Positions 34,540 to 45,161 of a DNA stretch of 64,000 nt are shown here, piece by piece (position 1 is the first letter of the stretch; the number at the start of each line of letters is the position of its first letter). The stretch covers positions 74,173,341-74,237,340 of the forward strand of contig OZ005662.1 of assembly GCA_963930645.1 (NCBI GenBank), given 5' to 3'. The position numbers were made by a program, and so were the translations under genes. The DNA comes from Salticus scenicus. Its lineage: Eukaryota; Arthropoda; Arachnida; Araneae; Salticidae. The notes below the pieces were generated by a model, which saw only the letters and a program-made list of their open reading frames with translations, was not told where the DNA came from and did no database searches.

Positions 34540-35689
34540 ACTTCCTTATACAAAGTATAAGGAAGTATAGTAATCCCGATTTGCGAAAATGGATTTTGCA
34601 TTTCACATTGCTCGAAAACGAATGATCGCTGAATGTTGCCAATTTATACGTGTGACTGTCATGATGTCTAGTTGTACACCTGCAAGTGTCGTCTTAACAC
34701 GAGATCTCGTTTTAGAGATATAAGGGACTTTACACGATTTTTCGTGACGTCTGTATGTATGTGTGTCTGTGTGTGTGTGTGTGTGTGTGAGTATGTCGCA
34801 TAACTCAAAAACTGTTGGACGTAGAAAGTTGCGAATTGGTACATATGTTTGTTATAACATCTAGTTGTGCACCTCCCTTTTTGGACTTTGTATGATTTTC
34901 CGTTTTGGAGATATTTAGGAAAATTAGGTTCATAATGGCCAAAATGTATCAACGGTAATAACTCAAAAACGGTTTGGACAAATCTTGCAATTTAACTGAC
35001 TTCTCGACTAGCTAGAGATTTAAAACTTTCAGAAGAGTTCAGAATGCAATAACAATGCCTTTTTTTAATACTTTTAGTCAACTGTTTCTAATACCTGCTG
35101 TCTTCAGAAAATTTATTTAACTAACTTCTCGACTAGCTAGGCATTTGGAACTTTCAGACTAGATCAGAACACGGTGAAAATGCATCTTTTTAATACTTTT
35201 AGCCAACTGTTTAGGGTCCCTGCTGTCTTCGGCAGCGTTACCAGTGCAAATCTTGCAATCGATTTTTAACTAACTTCCCGACTAGCTAGACATTTAAAAC
35301 TTCCGAGAAAACTCAGAAAACGGTGACAATGCATTTTTTAAATATTTTTAGCCAATTGTTTTAGGTCACTGCTGCCTTCGACAGCGTTTATATGGTTCAA
35401 CAGAAAATTTATTTAACTAACTTCCCGACTAGCTAGACATTTGAAACTTTCAGAATAGTTCAGAATACGGTGAAACTGCATTTATAAAAATTTTTGCCAA
35501 TTTTTTCGGGTCCTTGCTGCCTTCGTCAGCGTTACCAGTACAAATCTTGCATCGGTTTTTAACTAAGTTTCAGAAAAACTCAGAATACGGTGATAATTCA
35601 TTTTTTTAAATATTTTTAGCCAACTGTTTCGGGTCCAGTGTCAATGATTTTTAACATTATGTATATTTCTAAAAGTGTATAAGGAAGTC
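34540..35689. mobile_element. Element bounded by ACTTCCTTATAC / GTATAAGGAAGT
   Basis: Left ACTTCCTTATAC, immediately followed by its own complement GTATAAGGAAGT (a terminal hairpin); right GTGTATAAGGAAGT. The 5' part has a (GT)n run and ATAACTCAAAAACTGTTGGA, a wording shared by dispersed arthropod repeats. The 3' half is a tandem array. Related pieces are on the minus strand at 47156-47260 and near 49490-49570. Superfamily unknown. Confidence 0.65.
34965..35640 (+). repeat. Tandem array of 125-150-bp units
   Basis: GACTAGCTAG recurs at 35006, 35131, 35280 and 35427 (steps 125, 149, 147). A fifth unit lacking it follows near 35560. Each unit also has TAACTAACTTC before and a CAGAA(T/A)ACGGTGA and TTTTTAGCCAACTGTTT after it, then CTGCTGTCTTCGGCAGCGTT. 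Confidence 0.85.
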
Positions 35690-35858
35690 ATGTGGTGCAC
35701 ACATCAGATTTTTTTTACGGGCTTTGTCTGGAATCTCTGCTACCGGGCTTTCCCCGTAATCTTACATAATTTTTTTTACAGTATGTTTCCTTCGATGTCC
35801 GCGTGTCGGAATAATTGAGATCACTATCCGACTGCTAATTTTATGTGACTTGCTTATA

Positions 35859-36332
35859 GGAAAGGTGTTCTAGTGTTTGACATGCTCCAGTAATTGACAT
35901 CTTCCCGAAATAATTAATAAATAAGTAAAAAAATAAAAGCAAATGCTCTTTACATATAAGAATTTTAACATTGTCTGTCAAACACTGGGGCACAGTGTGC
36001 CTATTATTGGTAAAATGAAAAACTAGCAGTGTTAAACACTGGAGCATACGGGGCCAATTACTGGTAAAATGAGAAACTGGCAGTGTTAAAAGCTACTCAA
36101 CCATTTCTACTCAACTTACTGGAACATTTAGTAGGTGTAAAATAAAAATTCATAAAAAAAAAAAAAAAAAAAATATTATTATCAAATTTATATATTTCAA
36201 CATATATGTGGATCTGAAAGTCTTTCGTGCCATACATATTAGCTTAAGATTTCTAAAAATAGTTTCTGATGACTAAAACATTAAAAACATCAGAAATTGC
36301 TCTAAAAGTGTCAATCACTGGAGCGCTTACCC
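35859..36332. mobile_element. TA-flanked MITE 'GGGTAAGTGC', copy 2 (474 bp)
   Basis: Inverted relative to 29461-29841, with the best-preserved terminus on the right (CAATCACTGGAGCGCTTACC). Longer than copy 1 because the unit ACACTGGAGCATACGGGGCC / AATTACTGGTAAAATGA is repeated. TA flanks on both sides. Confidence 0.8.
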
Positions 36333-36659
36333 TATAACAACATTAAATTTTTGTTTCTTTTTTATCCCTTTTCTGTATTTATTCTGATAGATTTATAAAA
36401 AAATTAAAGTTTAATCATTTATTACTTTTTTAAAATGTTTCGATCCTAGACGAAGAACTTATGATAAAAAATGAACATTGTTATTTTAAATTTATGTGAA
36501 ACATATCTGTGTAATTGTGTAATTGAAGAATATAGAAAAAAACATATTTTAAACATCCTAAATCCTGCCAATATTAAGAATTTATTCTGTAGCATAATTA
36601 GTGCGCTTTTCACGGTTTTTTTTTTTTTTTTTTTGTTTTGTTTAAGAGTTATTTATATA

Positions 36660-37235
36660 CACCCCGCGGCAAAAAGTTAGGTACAAAGGGTTTTTTCTTT
36701 GATTTTTCATAAAATAACATTATCTAAATTGTGCTTATCATTTATTATTATCATAAAATAACACTATTCCCCGACTAATTTTTGTTTTAAGAATAATTTA
36801 GAAAATTTTAAAACTAAAATTTTTCTAGTTTAAGACTACACACCGCGACAAAAGATAGGAACAATGTTTTTTTTTTTTTTTAATATTTCAATATGATTAT
36901 TTTGAATATGAATATTTTGAATATGATTCAAATATTTAATATGTTCTTGATATAATATTTTGTAATGGTAATAAATGATCAGCACAATTTAGATAATGTT
37001 ATTTTATGAAAAATTTAAAAAAACCCTTTGTTCCTATCTTTTGCCGCGGAGTGTAGTCTTAAATTAGAAATATTTTAGTCTTAAAACTTTTCGAAATTAG
37101 CCTTAAAACAAAAATTAGTCCGGGAATAGTGTTATTTTATGATAATAATAAAGGATTAGCACAATTTAGATAATGTTATTTTATGAAAAATCAAAGAAAA
37201 AACCCTTTGTACTTATCTTTTTGTCGCGGGGTGTG
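36660..37235. mobile_element. Nested pair of Tc1-like TIR elements (CRCCRCGGCAAAAG)
   Basis: Outer ends CACCCCGCGGCAAAAAGTTA and, inverted, CACACCCCGCGACAAAAAGA, beside TA. An inner pair (36839-37053) has ends CACACCGCGACAAAAGATAG and, inverted, CACTCCGCGGCAAAAGATAG, also beside TA. The outer arms continue on both sides of the inner element (TTTAAGAC / GTCTTAAA), so the inner copy sits at the centre of symmetry. Non-coding. Confidence 0.8.
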
Positions 37236-37239
37236 TATA

Positions 37240-38540
37240 TATATATATATATATATAATCATAATTATATATTAGATAAAGATATTTTACAAAAATATGT
37301 TGTCAAAAAAAGGCGGGTTCTCACAATGCTACAGAATAAATTAACAATGTTACCAATTAAGTATTAAATAAAACATTTAACTTAATTAAATGGAATAATT
37401 TTATCGACAGACACATTTTGCAAAAAAACCTTAACAGGAAAAATTATTTAAATTATAATAAAAAAATATGTATATTAAGTAATTTTTTAGTAATAATTTA
37501 TTTATAATATTTTTTTTTTTTATTTTAATGGATATAACTTTCTGTGTTCGGTTATATTGCAAACAAATAATAATAAAAAAAAATAATATATATATATATA
37601 TGAATTAGTTTTCCTCTCTTATGATGTTAGAATAGTGTTATTCAAAGTTTAATTCATTTATGCTTATTTATGATTTTTGATTTTTAACATAAGAAACAAA
37701 AATTAATAAACAGTATTCCTTAACGTAATCTGAGTAAGTGCGCTTAAAAAATATAGTAATAATAAATAACATGTTATGATATAAATAAATATTTAAATAA
37801 CCACTTAATAAATAAATTCAAGTATTTTCTTTGATAGAATATGTGCTTTAACATTTTTTTTCTTTTTCTTTCAACCTGTCATGTTTTCAGTAAGTACATA
37901 CTTTTACATTAAATTATTGTGTATGATATTTTTATACTTTATAAATATCTTGTTTTGTTAGTTTTTGCACTTCAATTTTTGATGATCGCACTTAAATTTT
38001 GTTTTTTGTAATATTTTGTATAATAGATTTGTTTATTTTTTATTATTTTTCATTTTTGAAGACAAATATTTTGATATTTTGATATTTTTGTAGTAACAAA
38101 CTAGGAATAACAGAATAAAAATATTTTTTGAAGAATATTTTTTTTCTTTTGAGAATACTTTTAATCTATAATTTAATTAAATCTGTTTTTAAATAAAATT
38201 GTGCACTTAAACTTGTTGAATATGTATTTTTTCTTCATATTCAGCATTTAATTTTTCGAGAATTATAAATATATATACTTTTTTAAAAATAAACTATTAG
38301 AAATAATGAATAGATATATAGCATTTTAATTATATATATTTTTTTATTGTCGTATTTTTTTTTTTTTTTTTTTTTTAATTATTGTCGTATTTTTCTTTTC
38401 GTACTGAAATATAAAAACAATACATATGTACGTAAAATTATTGGTACATGACATGATTTTAAAACAAAATAGCAATTTCCTGTTAAATTTAATCATCTTT
38501 AGATGTCTTTAATAAATATTGCTTCACAGTACTGTTTTAT
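37240..38540. other. A+T-rich DNA, no gene seen
   Basis: (TA)n runs near 37237-37257 and 37587-37600, T runs near 37510 and 38357-38376. No recognised repeat family or gene. Confidence 0.6.
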
Positions 38541-38545
38541 ATATA

Positions 38546-39546
38546 CAGGGTGCAACAAATCTAATGATCACAAATGTAAGGGGTGACAAATCAATACAAA
38601 AAAAAAAAAAAAAAAAAAAAAACTTTAACCGTACAATGTGGGGACGGGAAGCAAAAGGCGACTTGTTAGTGAAAATGGAGAATACAATAAAAACGAATTA
38701 TAAAAGACAGAGTAACATTATTATCCAAAACTTTATATCAAATGCTCAAATGAGCAACCACCAGCTGCAATACAGGACAACAGGACGGAGTGACTCACGC
38801 AGATTTTGGAAGAATTCTTTCATTTAACGTCTGCAGCTGCGACGCTATTCCGGCGAAGATATCTGTACTGATAAGTATAAAGGATTTAAGTCCAAAAATG
38901 TGGATTTTGAGTTAAGTACATAGTCGGACTCAGAAAAAAATTCTCTATCGTTTGGTATAATGTATTTAAGTCTATGTCATTTAGTCTTTGAGAAAATCCA
39001 TTGGTAAAAAAAAAAGTTCAAGTCAGAAATTTACCATTGATGTATGGTATAAAATATTTAATTCAATTTTTTCCCGTTATTAAATTAAGGTTGACAATCA
39101 CTGAATGGTGTAAAGGGTATAAGTCAACGAAATACCTTTTTCCTAATCGATTCTTCTGATTTGTTTTTAGTTAGTTTAACTTCATTTTTCGTGTCTTGAA
39201 AAATCAAGAATATGGACTTAAATCCTTTATACTTATCAGTACAGATATAGACATTGATTCGAAATCGCACTTGGTATAGTCTTACCGCTTTTTCGACATT
39301 GACATTTGCAGCACTGTACATGAGCTGCATTATGTCTGCACCACACTTTAATATTGCTGCATCTCAGGCGACGAATAGCCGCTGAATGACGATTTCTACG
39401 AATGGCAACAATTTTTACACTCCATAGAAAGCATTCTCTCGCGTCCTGCCCTATAATTTCCGATCCGATACTGTATCGTAAAAATTGTTTCTTTTTGCAA
39501 GTTATATCCCTCCTTATACTTTTGTGTGACCATCAATTTTGTTTAT
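38546..39546. mobile_element. TIR element 'CAGGGTGCAACAAATCTAATG' with MITE insertion
   Basis: Left TACAGGGTGCAACAAATCTA then ATGATCACAAATGTAAGG; right, inverted, TATAAACAAAATTGATGGTC then ACACAAAAGTATAAGGAGG. The interior between the arms has G+C-richer remnants (for example minus-strand RHSAAIRRLRCSNIK) that could be a dead transposase, not identified. The 384-bp MITE at 38862-39245 splits it. A (A)n run is at 38599-38620. Confidence 0.55.
38862..39245. mobile_element. 384-bp TIR MITE 'TCTGTACTGATAAG', copy 3
   Basis: Same termini as the 16278 and 19922 copies, beside TA on both sides (ATA left, TATA right), and inserted in a different repeat. Non-coding. Confidence 0.88.
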
Positions 39547-39647
39547 ATATTTCTGTTTTCAAGTTTATAATTCTTTTGTTATAATAATATTTACTGTTTT
39601 GTTTACTTTTTAAATTATATTTATAGTTCTTATTACAATGATATACA

Positions 39648-39800
39648 GTGACACCTCTCTAAAGTTCACTTGTATTCTAAAGCCAGCTGCCTTTAGGGAC
39701 ATTTTTAAACTGTCCTATATTTTCTCTCTTAGGATTTAATTCTAACATACCTCTATTCAGGGACCATTCACAATTGTGTACCTCTTTTAAGAGCTATATT
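39648..39800 (+). repeat. Possible pogo/Tigger-type end fragment
   Basis: TACAGTGACACCTCTCTAAA then GTTCACTTG...AAGGGACA and GGGACCATTCACAATTG recall the ends of pogo-like elements (CAGTG-ACCTCTC, TA target). The other end is not found. Confidence 0.4.
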
Positions 39801-39981
39801 TTATAAGAGAAAATAATATTTTTTCCCCACGACTTTTATTGACTATTGGCCATCATATCATTTATGTTGATTACCATGTATGTATGTATTAATAATTTAT
39901 ATGTAGATAAAAGAAGTAAAGGAAGTAAGACTTCATTTTTTTTTTTAAATTTACATACTTAAAGATGAAGTTCACGCTTTG

Positions 39982-40014
<33 letters not shown>

Positions 40015-40525
40015 TATATTTAGAATCATACTATTAACTAACATATTTAAATGGAATGACATTTAAATGGGTATTGTTGTTTTTAAATGGAAAATTTAAA
40101 TTTTAAATTTAGTTAATATTAAAAATCAATAATTAAAATCAATAGCTAAAATCGTTATTTCCTCCCGGGAAAGATCTATAAATTCCCTATCTATAAATTT
40201 TTACTAAAAATTTATAAATAGCCTCCCTTCTACTCAGAAATAGCGTTGATCTGCAAAATGCAAGGCGTTCAGGTATAAATGTCTTCGAAGACAAAATCAT
40301 TGCTAAAAATCAGTTAATCTTCAAACAAACTAATATTAAAATTAGAGTAACTTTTAAAATGATATAAATAAATATATATATATGAAACACATTTAATTAA
40401 AAACACTCAAACACATGACAAACTTATCGGCTAAACATTAGCCCTCTTTAGTGTCAAAATACTCACATAGCATAACAGTTAAGATCCCGTCATAAAACAT
40501 CACAACAAGATTAGGTACTCAGGAG

Positions 40526-40794
40526 CAGTGTTGGGCATAATTGATTAAAAAGTAATTCAATTACAATTGAATTACAATTAAATTATAATTATATAGATAT
40601 ATTTTTTTTGTCAATCGGTTAACAAGTAATTGATCACAAATAAATTAAATTATTACAAATAAATCAAATAATTAATTCAATTTATTTGTAATCAATTACT
40701 TGTTAATTGGTTGACAGTAAAATAATTATAATTGGAATTTAATTGTAATTCAATTGTAATTCAATTACTTTTTAATCAATTATGCCCAACACTG
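40526..40794. mobile_element. hAT-like MITE with 8-bp TSD
   Basis: Ends CAGTGTTGGGCATAATTGAT then TAAAAAGTAATTC and the exact complement; interior is mostly ATTGTAATTCAATTG repeats. Flanks CTCAGGAG and CTCATGAG differ at one base, an 8-bp target duplication typical of hAT. Located inside the Penelope remnant's left arm. Confidence 0.9.
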
Positions 40795-41046
40795 CTCATG
40801 AGGAACTGTTTTAACCTCGTTCAAGGGAGAATGCTGCAGTTTGGTAAAAACGCCCTCTAGGAAAATTCGTGATTCGTGTATCTTTACGTTAGAAGCAAAG
40901 ATTTTAATATTGTCAAAGTCAGGAATATGATCGGTATCAAGGGAATGGATTACTAGATTATTACTAGATATACGAGTCACGAATTTTCCTAGAGGGCGTT
41001 TATACCAAACTGCAGCATTCTCCCTTGTACGAGGTTAAAACAGTTC
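40780..41046 (-). pseudogene. C-terminal fragment of Penelope GIY-YIG protein, copy 1
   Basis: The minus-strand frame at 40980-40795 reads NNLVIHSLDTDHIPDFDNIK then SRIFLEGVFTKLQHSPLNEV. Copy 2 at 55.9 kb has the matching NCDHIPDFENFKILASNV and SRIFLEGAFTKLQHSALNKA. This matches the region after the GIY-YIG nuclease in Penelope-like elements (family pattern: H-x-x-D-F-x-N-x-K-x-L ... R...E). The last residues (HEQCWA) come from an inserted MITE. At 40981-41046 the same segment appears on the plus strand in inverse orientation. The reverse transcriptase is missing. Confidence 0.75.
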
Positions 41047-41135
41047 CTCCCGAGTACTTAATCTTGATGTGGTGTTTTGTGACTGGATCTTAACTGTTAT
41101 GCTATGTACGTATTTTGACACTAAAGAGGGCTAAT

Positions 41136-41552
41136 CAGGGCCCGACATGCCTAATTGGGGCCCGGGGCAAAAATGTCTCTGGGGGCCCCTTTCTGCTTTA
41201 CTACTTGGGCAAAACTTCTTTGAAAGGCCCCCTCTGCTTCACTACTTCAGAAATGAAGAACCGAACTTTATAGAGGTATTTAAATTTTTCACCTAATTAT
41301 AGATCCATTTTATTTTTTATTGTTAACTTTCAAAAATTCATATCCTTGCTGACATTACGGCGGAATTCAGCTACATTTTCGCAATTACGATGACTCAATT
41401 AAGTTTGATTTTACACTGTACTGGTATTTTGTTTATAAAAAGTTCATTAAAGAAGGAAACGTAAAAAATACTTTCTATTCGATTTGGGGGCCCCCTCTGA
41501 TGTGGAGGCCCGGGGCAACTGCCCCGTACGCCCCTGCCTTAGTCAGGCTCTG
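41136..41552. mobile_element. hAT-like G+C-rich MITE in the Penelope right arm
   Basis: Left CAGGGCCCGACATGCC then GGGGCCCGGGGCAAAAATG; right, inverted, CAGAGCCTGACTAAGGCAGG then GGGGCAGTTGCCCCGGGCC. A repeated piece (CTGCTTTACTACTTGGG / CTGCTTCACTACTTCAG) lies near the left. It splits the ribozyme-like motif of the arm (see findings). A target duplication is not evident. Confidence 0.65.
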
Positions 41553-41773
41553 GTAGTCGAAAGGTTTGTTATGTGTTTGTGTGTTTTTAATTAAATGTGT
41601 TGTATACCTGTATATCCTCTTAAAAGTTACTCTAATTTTATACAGTAATGAGACGTATTGATAACTTTCAATTTCGCAAGCTAATATTAAATTATTAAAA
41701 ATAAAATAAATTTGAATAGCATTTATTCTATAGAATTTCTTGACTGAATAAAGATTTTTTTGAATAATCTCTA

Positions 41774-41974
41774 CATAGTTGCCAACATCCTAATTAATAT
41801 TCCGTAGTGTTGTTAATCCCGCCCTTTTTTTCACACCAATAAATTTTTAGAGTAATATTCTCCAAATGCAATTGCGATTAAATAAAAAGAAAAATGCTCT
41901 AAAAAGATACTGGTGTGAAAAAAAGGCGTGGCAAACAATGCTACGGAATATTAATTTGTATGTTGGCAAGTATG
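41774..41974. mobile_element. 201-bp MITE 'CATAGTTGCCAAC'
   Basis: Left CATAGTTGCCAACATCCTAA then TTAATATTCCGTAG; right inverted partner ending TTGGCAAGTATG; inner CACACC / GGTGTG. Flanked by TCTCTA on both sides. Family of 20954, closest to the 53729 copy. Confidence 0.88.
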
Positions 41975-41979
41975 TCTCT

Positions 41980-42430
41980 ATTAAAAGACACATCTCTAAA
42001 TGGCCAATTTTCTAAACCCCGTAAGATGATCCTCTTGGAGAAAATTTGCTATATATTTTACATTTTTTTCGTTTACTTGAAAGAAATTATATATTTCTAA
42101 ATAATTAGAGACTTTTAAATATTTACAATATGGAAGCTTACTTATTTAGGGATAGTAACTTCGTTCCCACTTTGTCTATTTTTACCGGAAACAGGATCGC
42201 ATTTACTTATTTCCTCGATAAAAATTGTTGCGTATTTATGAACATTATGAAGAATTATTTATTTATTTATTATTCTTTTAATACAATTTTTTTCCATAAT
42301 TTTTTTTTTTGCAATGCAAAAATTTCAGTGATATTCATATTATATTGAATATAAAATAAAAATTTAAGTTCAGAATGCAACAAAAGAAGTTAACTTTAAT
42401 AGAATTAAAATTTTTAAATTATTCTCTTGC
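41980..42430. other. A+T-rich DNA, no gene seen
   Basis: The plus-strand ORF 42130-42348 has no recognised motif. Confidence 0.55.
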
Positions 42431-42440
42431 AAAAGCTTAA

Positions 42441-42694
42441 CGGCCCTCTTCACTTACCGTCGCCGGAAGCCAGAGCCAATGTTATTCTATGGGGAAATTT
42501 TCTTTACAAGTAACTTAATAATTAATTCATATTTTTAAATTCTGTTTTCACATTCTGAAAAATCCTAGCTGTTAAATTGACGGACCTTTTCTAAAAATGT
42601 ATTTTTTTTTTTTTTTTTTTCTGAAATTGCAAAATGAAAAAAATTTAAATATTGAAAATTCGTATTTTGCAGCTTCAAAATAAAATATAAAAAA

Positions 42695-42727
<33 letters not shown>

Positions 42728-42808
42728 TTAAGGTCCGTCAATTTAACAGCTGGGAATTTTCAGAATGTGAAAACAGAATTTAAAATTATGAATTAATTAA
42801 TAAGTTGT

Positions 42809-42853
<45 letters not shown>

Positions 42854-42902
42854 TAGAATAACATTCGCTTCGGCTTCCGGTGGCGGTGAGTGAAGTGGGC
42901 CC
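42441..42902. mobile_element. TTAA-flanked foldback element, copy 1 (462 bp)
   Basis: TTAA at 42437-42440 and 42903-42906. Termini CGGCCCTCTTCACTTACCGT and, inverted, GGGCCCACTTCACTCACCGC, both continuing into CCGGAAGCC. Long arms pair through TTCTGTTTTCACATTCTGAA and its complement. (TTA)n and poly-A tracts are in the loop half. A second copy is at 45654-46074. Confidence 0.82.
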
Positions 42903-42909
42903 TTAACTT

Positions 42910-43885
42910 AATTAGTTTGTCAGTGATATGTAACGAATTTATATAAATTTTCTCTTAAAATTTTGAAATAGTGTATAGTGATTTTCTTAAGATTTTTTAA
43001 ATAGTGCATAGTTAAATTAATAAATAATATCAAACAACCTGTTTTCATTTAAACATTTTCAGTTAAGATTCGTTTAAAAAATACTTTTTATTATTGTATA
43101 CTTAACATTCTAACTTACAGTTCACAAATTATACACGCTTCTATATTGGTATCTAGGGAAATTTTCCTGCTTGTCAATATTATCTATCTAAATCATGACT
43201 CATAAACTTTTAAGAAAATTAAATATTGATGTACTTGAAGTGTAGTTCATATAAAGGAAGTAGTTAGATAATCTTTCCTTACGAGAAAATTAAACAAATT
43301 AGTTTGATGCCTTTCAGGGTAAGTGTTTGTAAGTCAAATTTTTGAGAAGTTCGAATATTAGAAAATTTCTTTTCAATAATGAAGATGCTTTATCGTGGAA
43401 AAATAAATAAATAAAGGGTGATAACAAGAAGAGCAATATGTTTCTTTTTGATGACAGGAAAAATTCGTCATAATAGAATAAGATCTATATCGTGTGATAT
43501 CACAGTTAATTATAAAAGCGTTTGACAGCGTAGGTGAGGCAGATTTAGTATAAGATAAAACCATCTGGTTATTATAAAGCCCAGAAATTCTGTCCATTTT
43601 TCTGATTAAAACTAATGTCCGAAAGATTTTTCTTAAAATTCAAGGTAAAAGTTGAAAATAAGTTTTTCATAGAATTTTGAAGCGTAAATGTGATAAGTGG
43701 GTAAATTGTAATATATTATTTTATTTACGTACAAATATTTAGTGATATACATGATATTTAAACTATATATGACTCAAAATGTATACGTGTCACCAATGTA
43801 TAATTTTATGAGCGAGTTTTAAAATATTTTCTTTGCCAAAAATGTATTTTATTAAATATTAGTTAAATAAACATCCCCAACAATA
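42910..43885. other. A+T-rich DNA, no gene seen
   Basis: The minus-strand ORF 43373-43597 has no recognised motif. No repeat family identified. Confidence 0.55.
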
Positions 43886-43890
43886 TATTA

Positions 43891-44213
43891 CCATAGCCTC
43901 CTTAACTAGATGCCTGTCGCGTAGCTCGGAAACTAGGCAACAGTTGAAACGGTAGACAGCGACATCTGGTACAGATTGCGCAATTTTTTGTTCAACAGCC
44001 ACCAAAAATTTTTAAAAGTTGGATATAATATACATAAAAAGCGAACAGAATCGAAAAAACGCCGATTATATATATTGTGTATCACTTCGTTAAATTATTG
44101 ATGACAGTTGAATAAAAAAGTCCCATAATCTGTACCAGGTGGCGCTGCCTACCGTTTCAAATGTTGCCTAATTTCCGAGCTACGCGACAGGAATCTACTT
44201 ACGGAGGCTCTGG
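43891..44213. mobile_element. 323-bp MITE 'CCATAGCCTCC', second copy
   Basis: Ends CCATAGCCTCCTTAACTAGA and, inverted, CCAGAGCCTCCGTAAGTAGA; inner arms GTAGACAGCGACATCTGG and CCAGGTGGCGCTGCCTAC. TATTA flanks both sides. Homologous to 22173-22486. Confidence 0.82.
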
Positions 44214-44219
44214 TATTAC

Positions 44220-44520
44220 AGATAACTTCTTCAAGTCCTATATGAAATTTAAAACGCTAAGAAATACTTTTCGTTTCTTAATTAAAATTTAATTCTAAAA
44301 ATAATTTTTTAATTATTTTAAAAATTAAAGAATAAAAAAACTAAATAATCAGATGTCCTATCTATAGCATTATCTACAGATTTTAATATAACAAAATTTA
44401 AAATGATAAATTTAATTACACGAACACGAAAATATTCTTTCATATTTTTTAGCAAAATTTATATTTTAAAATAAGATTTTGAATAATATTTTGATTTGAC
44501 ATTAAATCTTTAATGAAATT
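44220..44520. other. A+T-rich DNA, no gene seen
   Basis: No coding or repeat signal recognised between the MITE and the inverted tRNA unit. Confidence 0.6.
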
Positions 44521-44548
44521 TTATTTTTTTTCGACTGAGTTATAATAA

Positions 44549-44621
44549 TGCCTGGACCGGGAGTTGAACCCCGGATCTTTGACTTACAAGGTCAAGGCTC
44601 TACCAATTGAGCTATCCAGGC
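44549..44621 (-). tRNA. tRNA-Thr(TGT)-like gene, inverted copy
   Basis: Minus-strand 73-nt body with full acceptor pairing (GCCTGGA / TCCAGGC), anticodon loop CTTGTAA (TGT), A box TAGCTCAATTGG, B box GGTTCAACTCC. The T-stem G-G opposition is the same as in other copies. It is divergently oriented to the two plus-strand units that follow, leader to leader. Confidence 0.62.
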
Positions 44622-44872
44622 CGACAACCGGTCAGCATTACTCACTCAGACAACCTTTAGGCAGAACACATCTGTTCTATCATTTAGATAGCTCAACAGA
44701 AATAAGCCGCAGGTAAAGGAAAACACCATTAAATAATGGGAGAAATAAGTACAATTTTTTTTTTTTTTTTTTAATTAAAATCACAATCAACTGATTGGCA
44801 GAAAATCATATTTAATGAAATTTTATTTTTTGCCTAAAGGTTGTCTGAGTGAGTAATGCTGACCGGTTGTCG

Positions 44873-44943
44873 GCCTAGAAGCTCAATTGGTAGAGCCTTG
44901 ACCTTGTAAGTCAAAGATCCGGTTTCGACTCCCGGTCCAGGCA
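44873..44943 (+). pseudogene. tRNA-Thr(TGT)-like, degenerate copy
   Basis: The acceptor/D-arm junction reads GCCTAGAAGCTC, two bases shorter than its sisters, and the B-box region is GGTTTCGACTCC with altered spacing. The anticodon arm is intact. Judged a pseudogene by these lesions. Confidence 0.6.
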
Positions 44944-45161
44944 TTATTTTCACTCAGTCGGAAAAATAAAATTTCATTAAATATGATTTTCTTCCAATCA
45001 GTTGATTGTGATTTTAATAAAAAAAAAAATGTAAATCTTTCTCCCATTGTTTAATGGTGTTTTCCTTTAAATGCGGCTTATTTCTGTTGAGCTATCTAAA
45101 TGATAGACCAGATGTTTTTTGCCTAAAGGTTGTCTGAGTGAGTAATGTTGACCGGTTGTCG

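Larger units (their letters stand above)
34370..35781. mobile_element. TA-flanked TIR element, 1.4 kb, with nested tandem element
   Basis: Arms of about 75 bp: left CTGTTAAAAAAATCCCGTAA then GCAGCAGAGATTCCAGACA and AAGCCCGTAAAAAA; right the complement in reverse, ending TTTTTTTTACAG. TA is present on both sides (34368-34369 and 35782-35783). The original element was short; a second element (34540-35689) fills its middle. Confidence 0.85.
40338..41644. mobile_element. Penelope-like element remnant as a large inverted repeat, copy 1
   Basis: Arms include ATTAGAGTAACTTTTAAAA and AACACATTTAATTAAAAACA on the left with complements on the right, giving a structure of about 1.3 kb. Both arms also encode the same terminal piece of a Penelope GIY-YIG reading frame (minus strand in the left part, plus strand in the right). 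Inverted terminal copies are known for Penelope-like elements. Two MITEs interrupt it (40526-40794 and 41136-41552). Confidence 0.75.
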
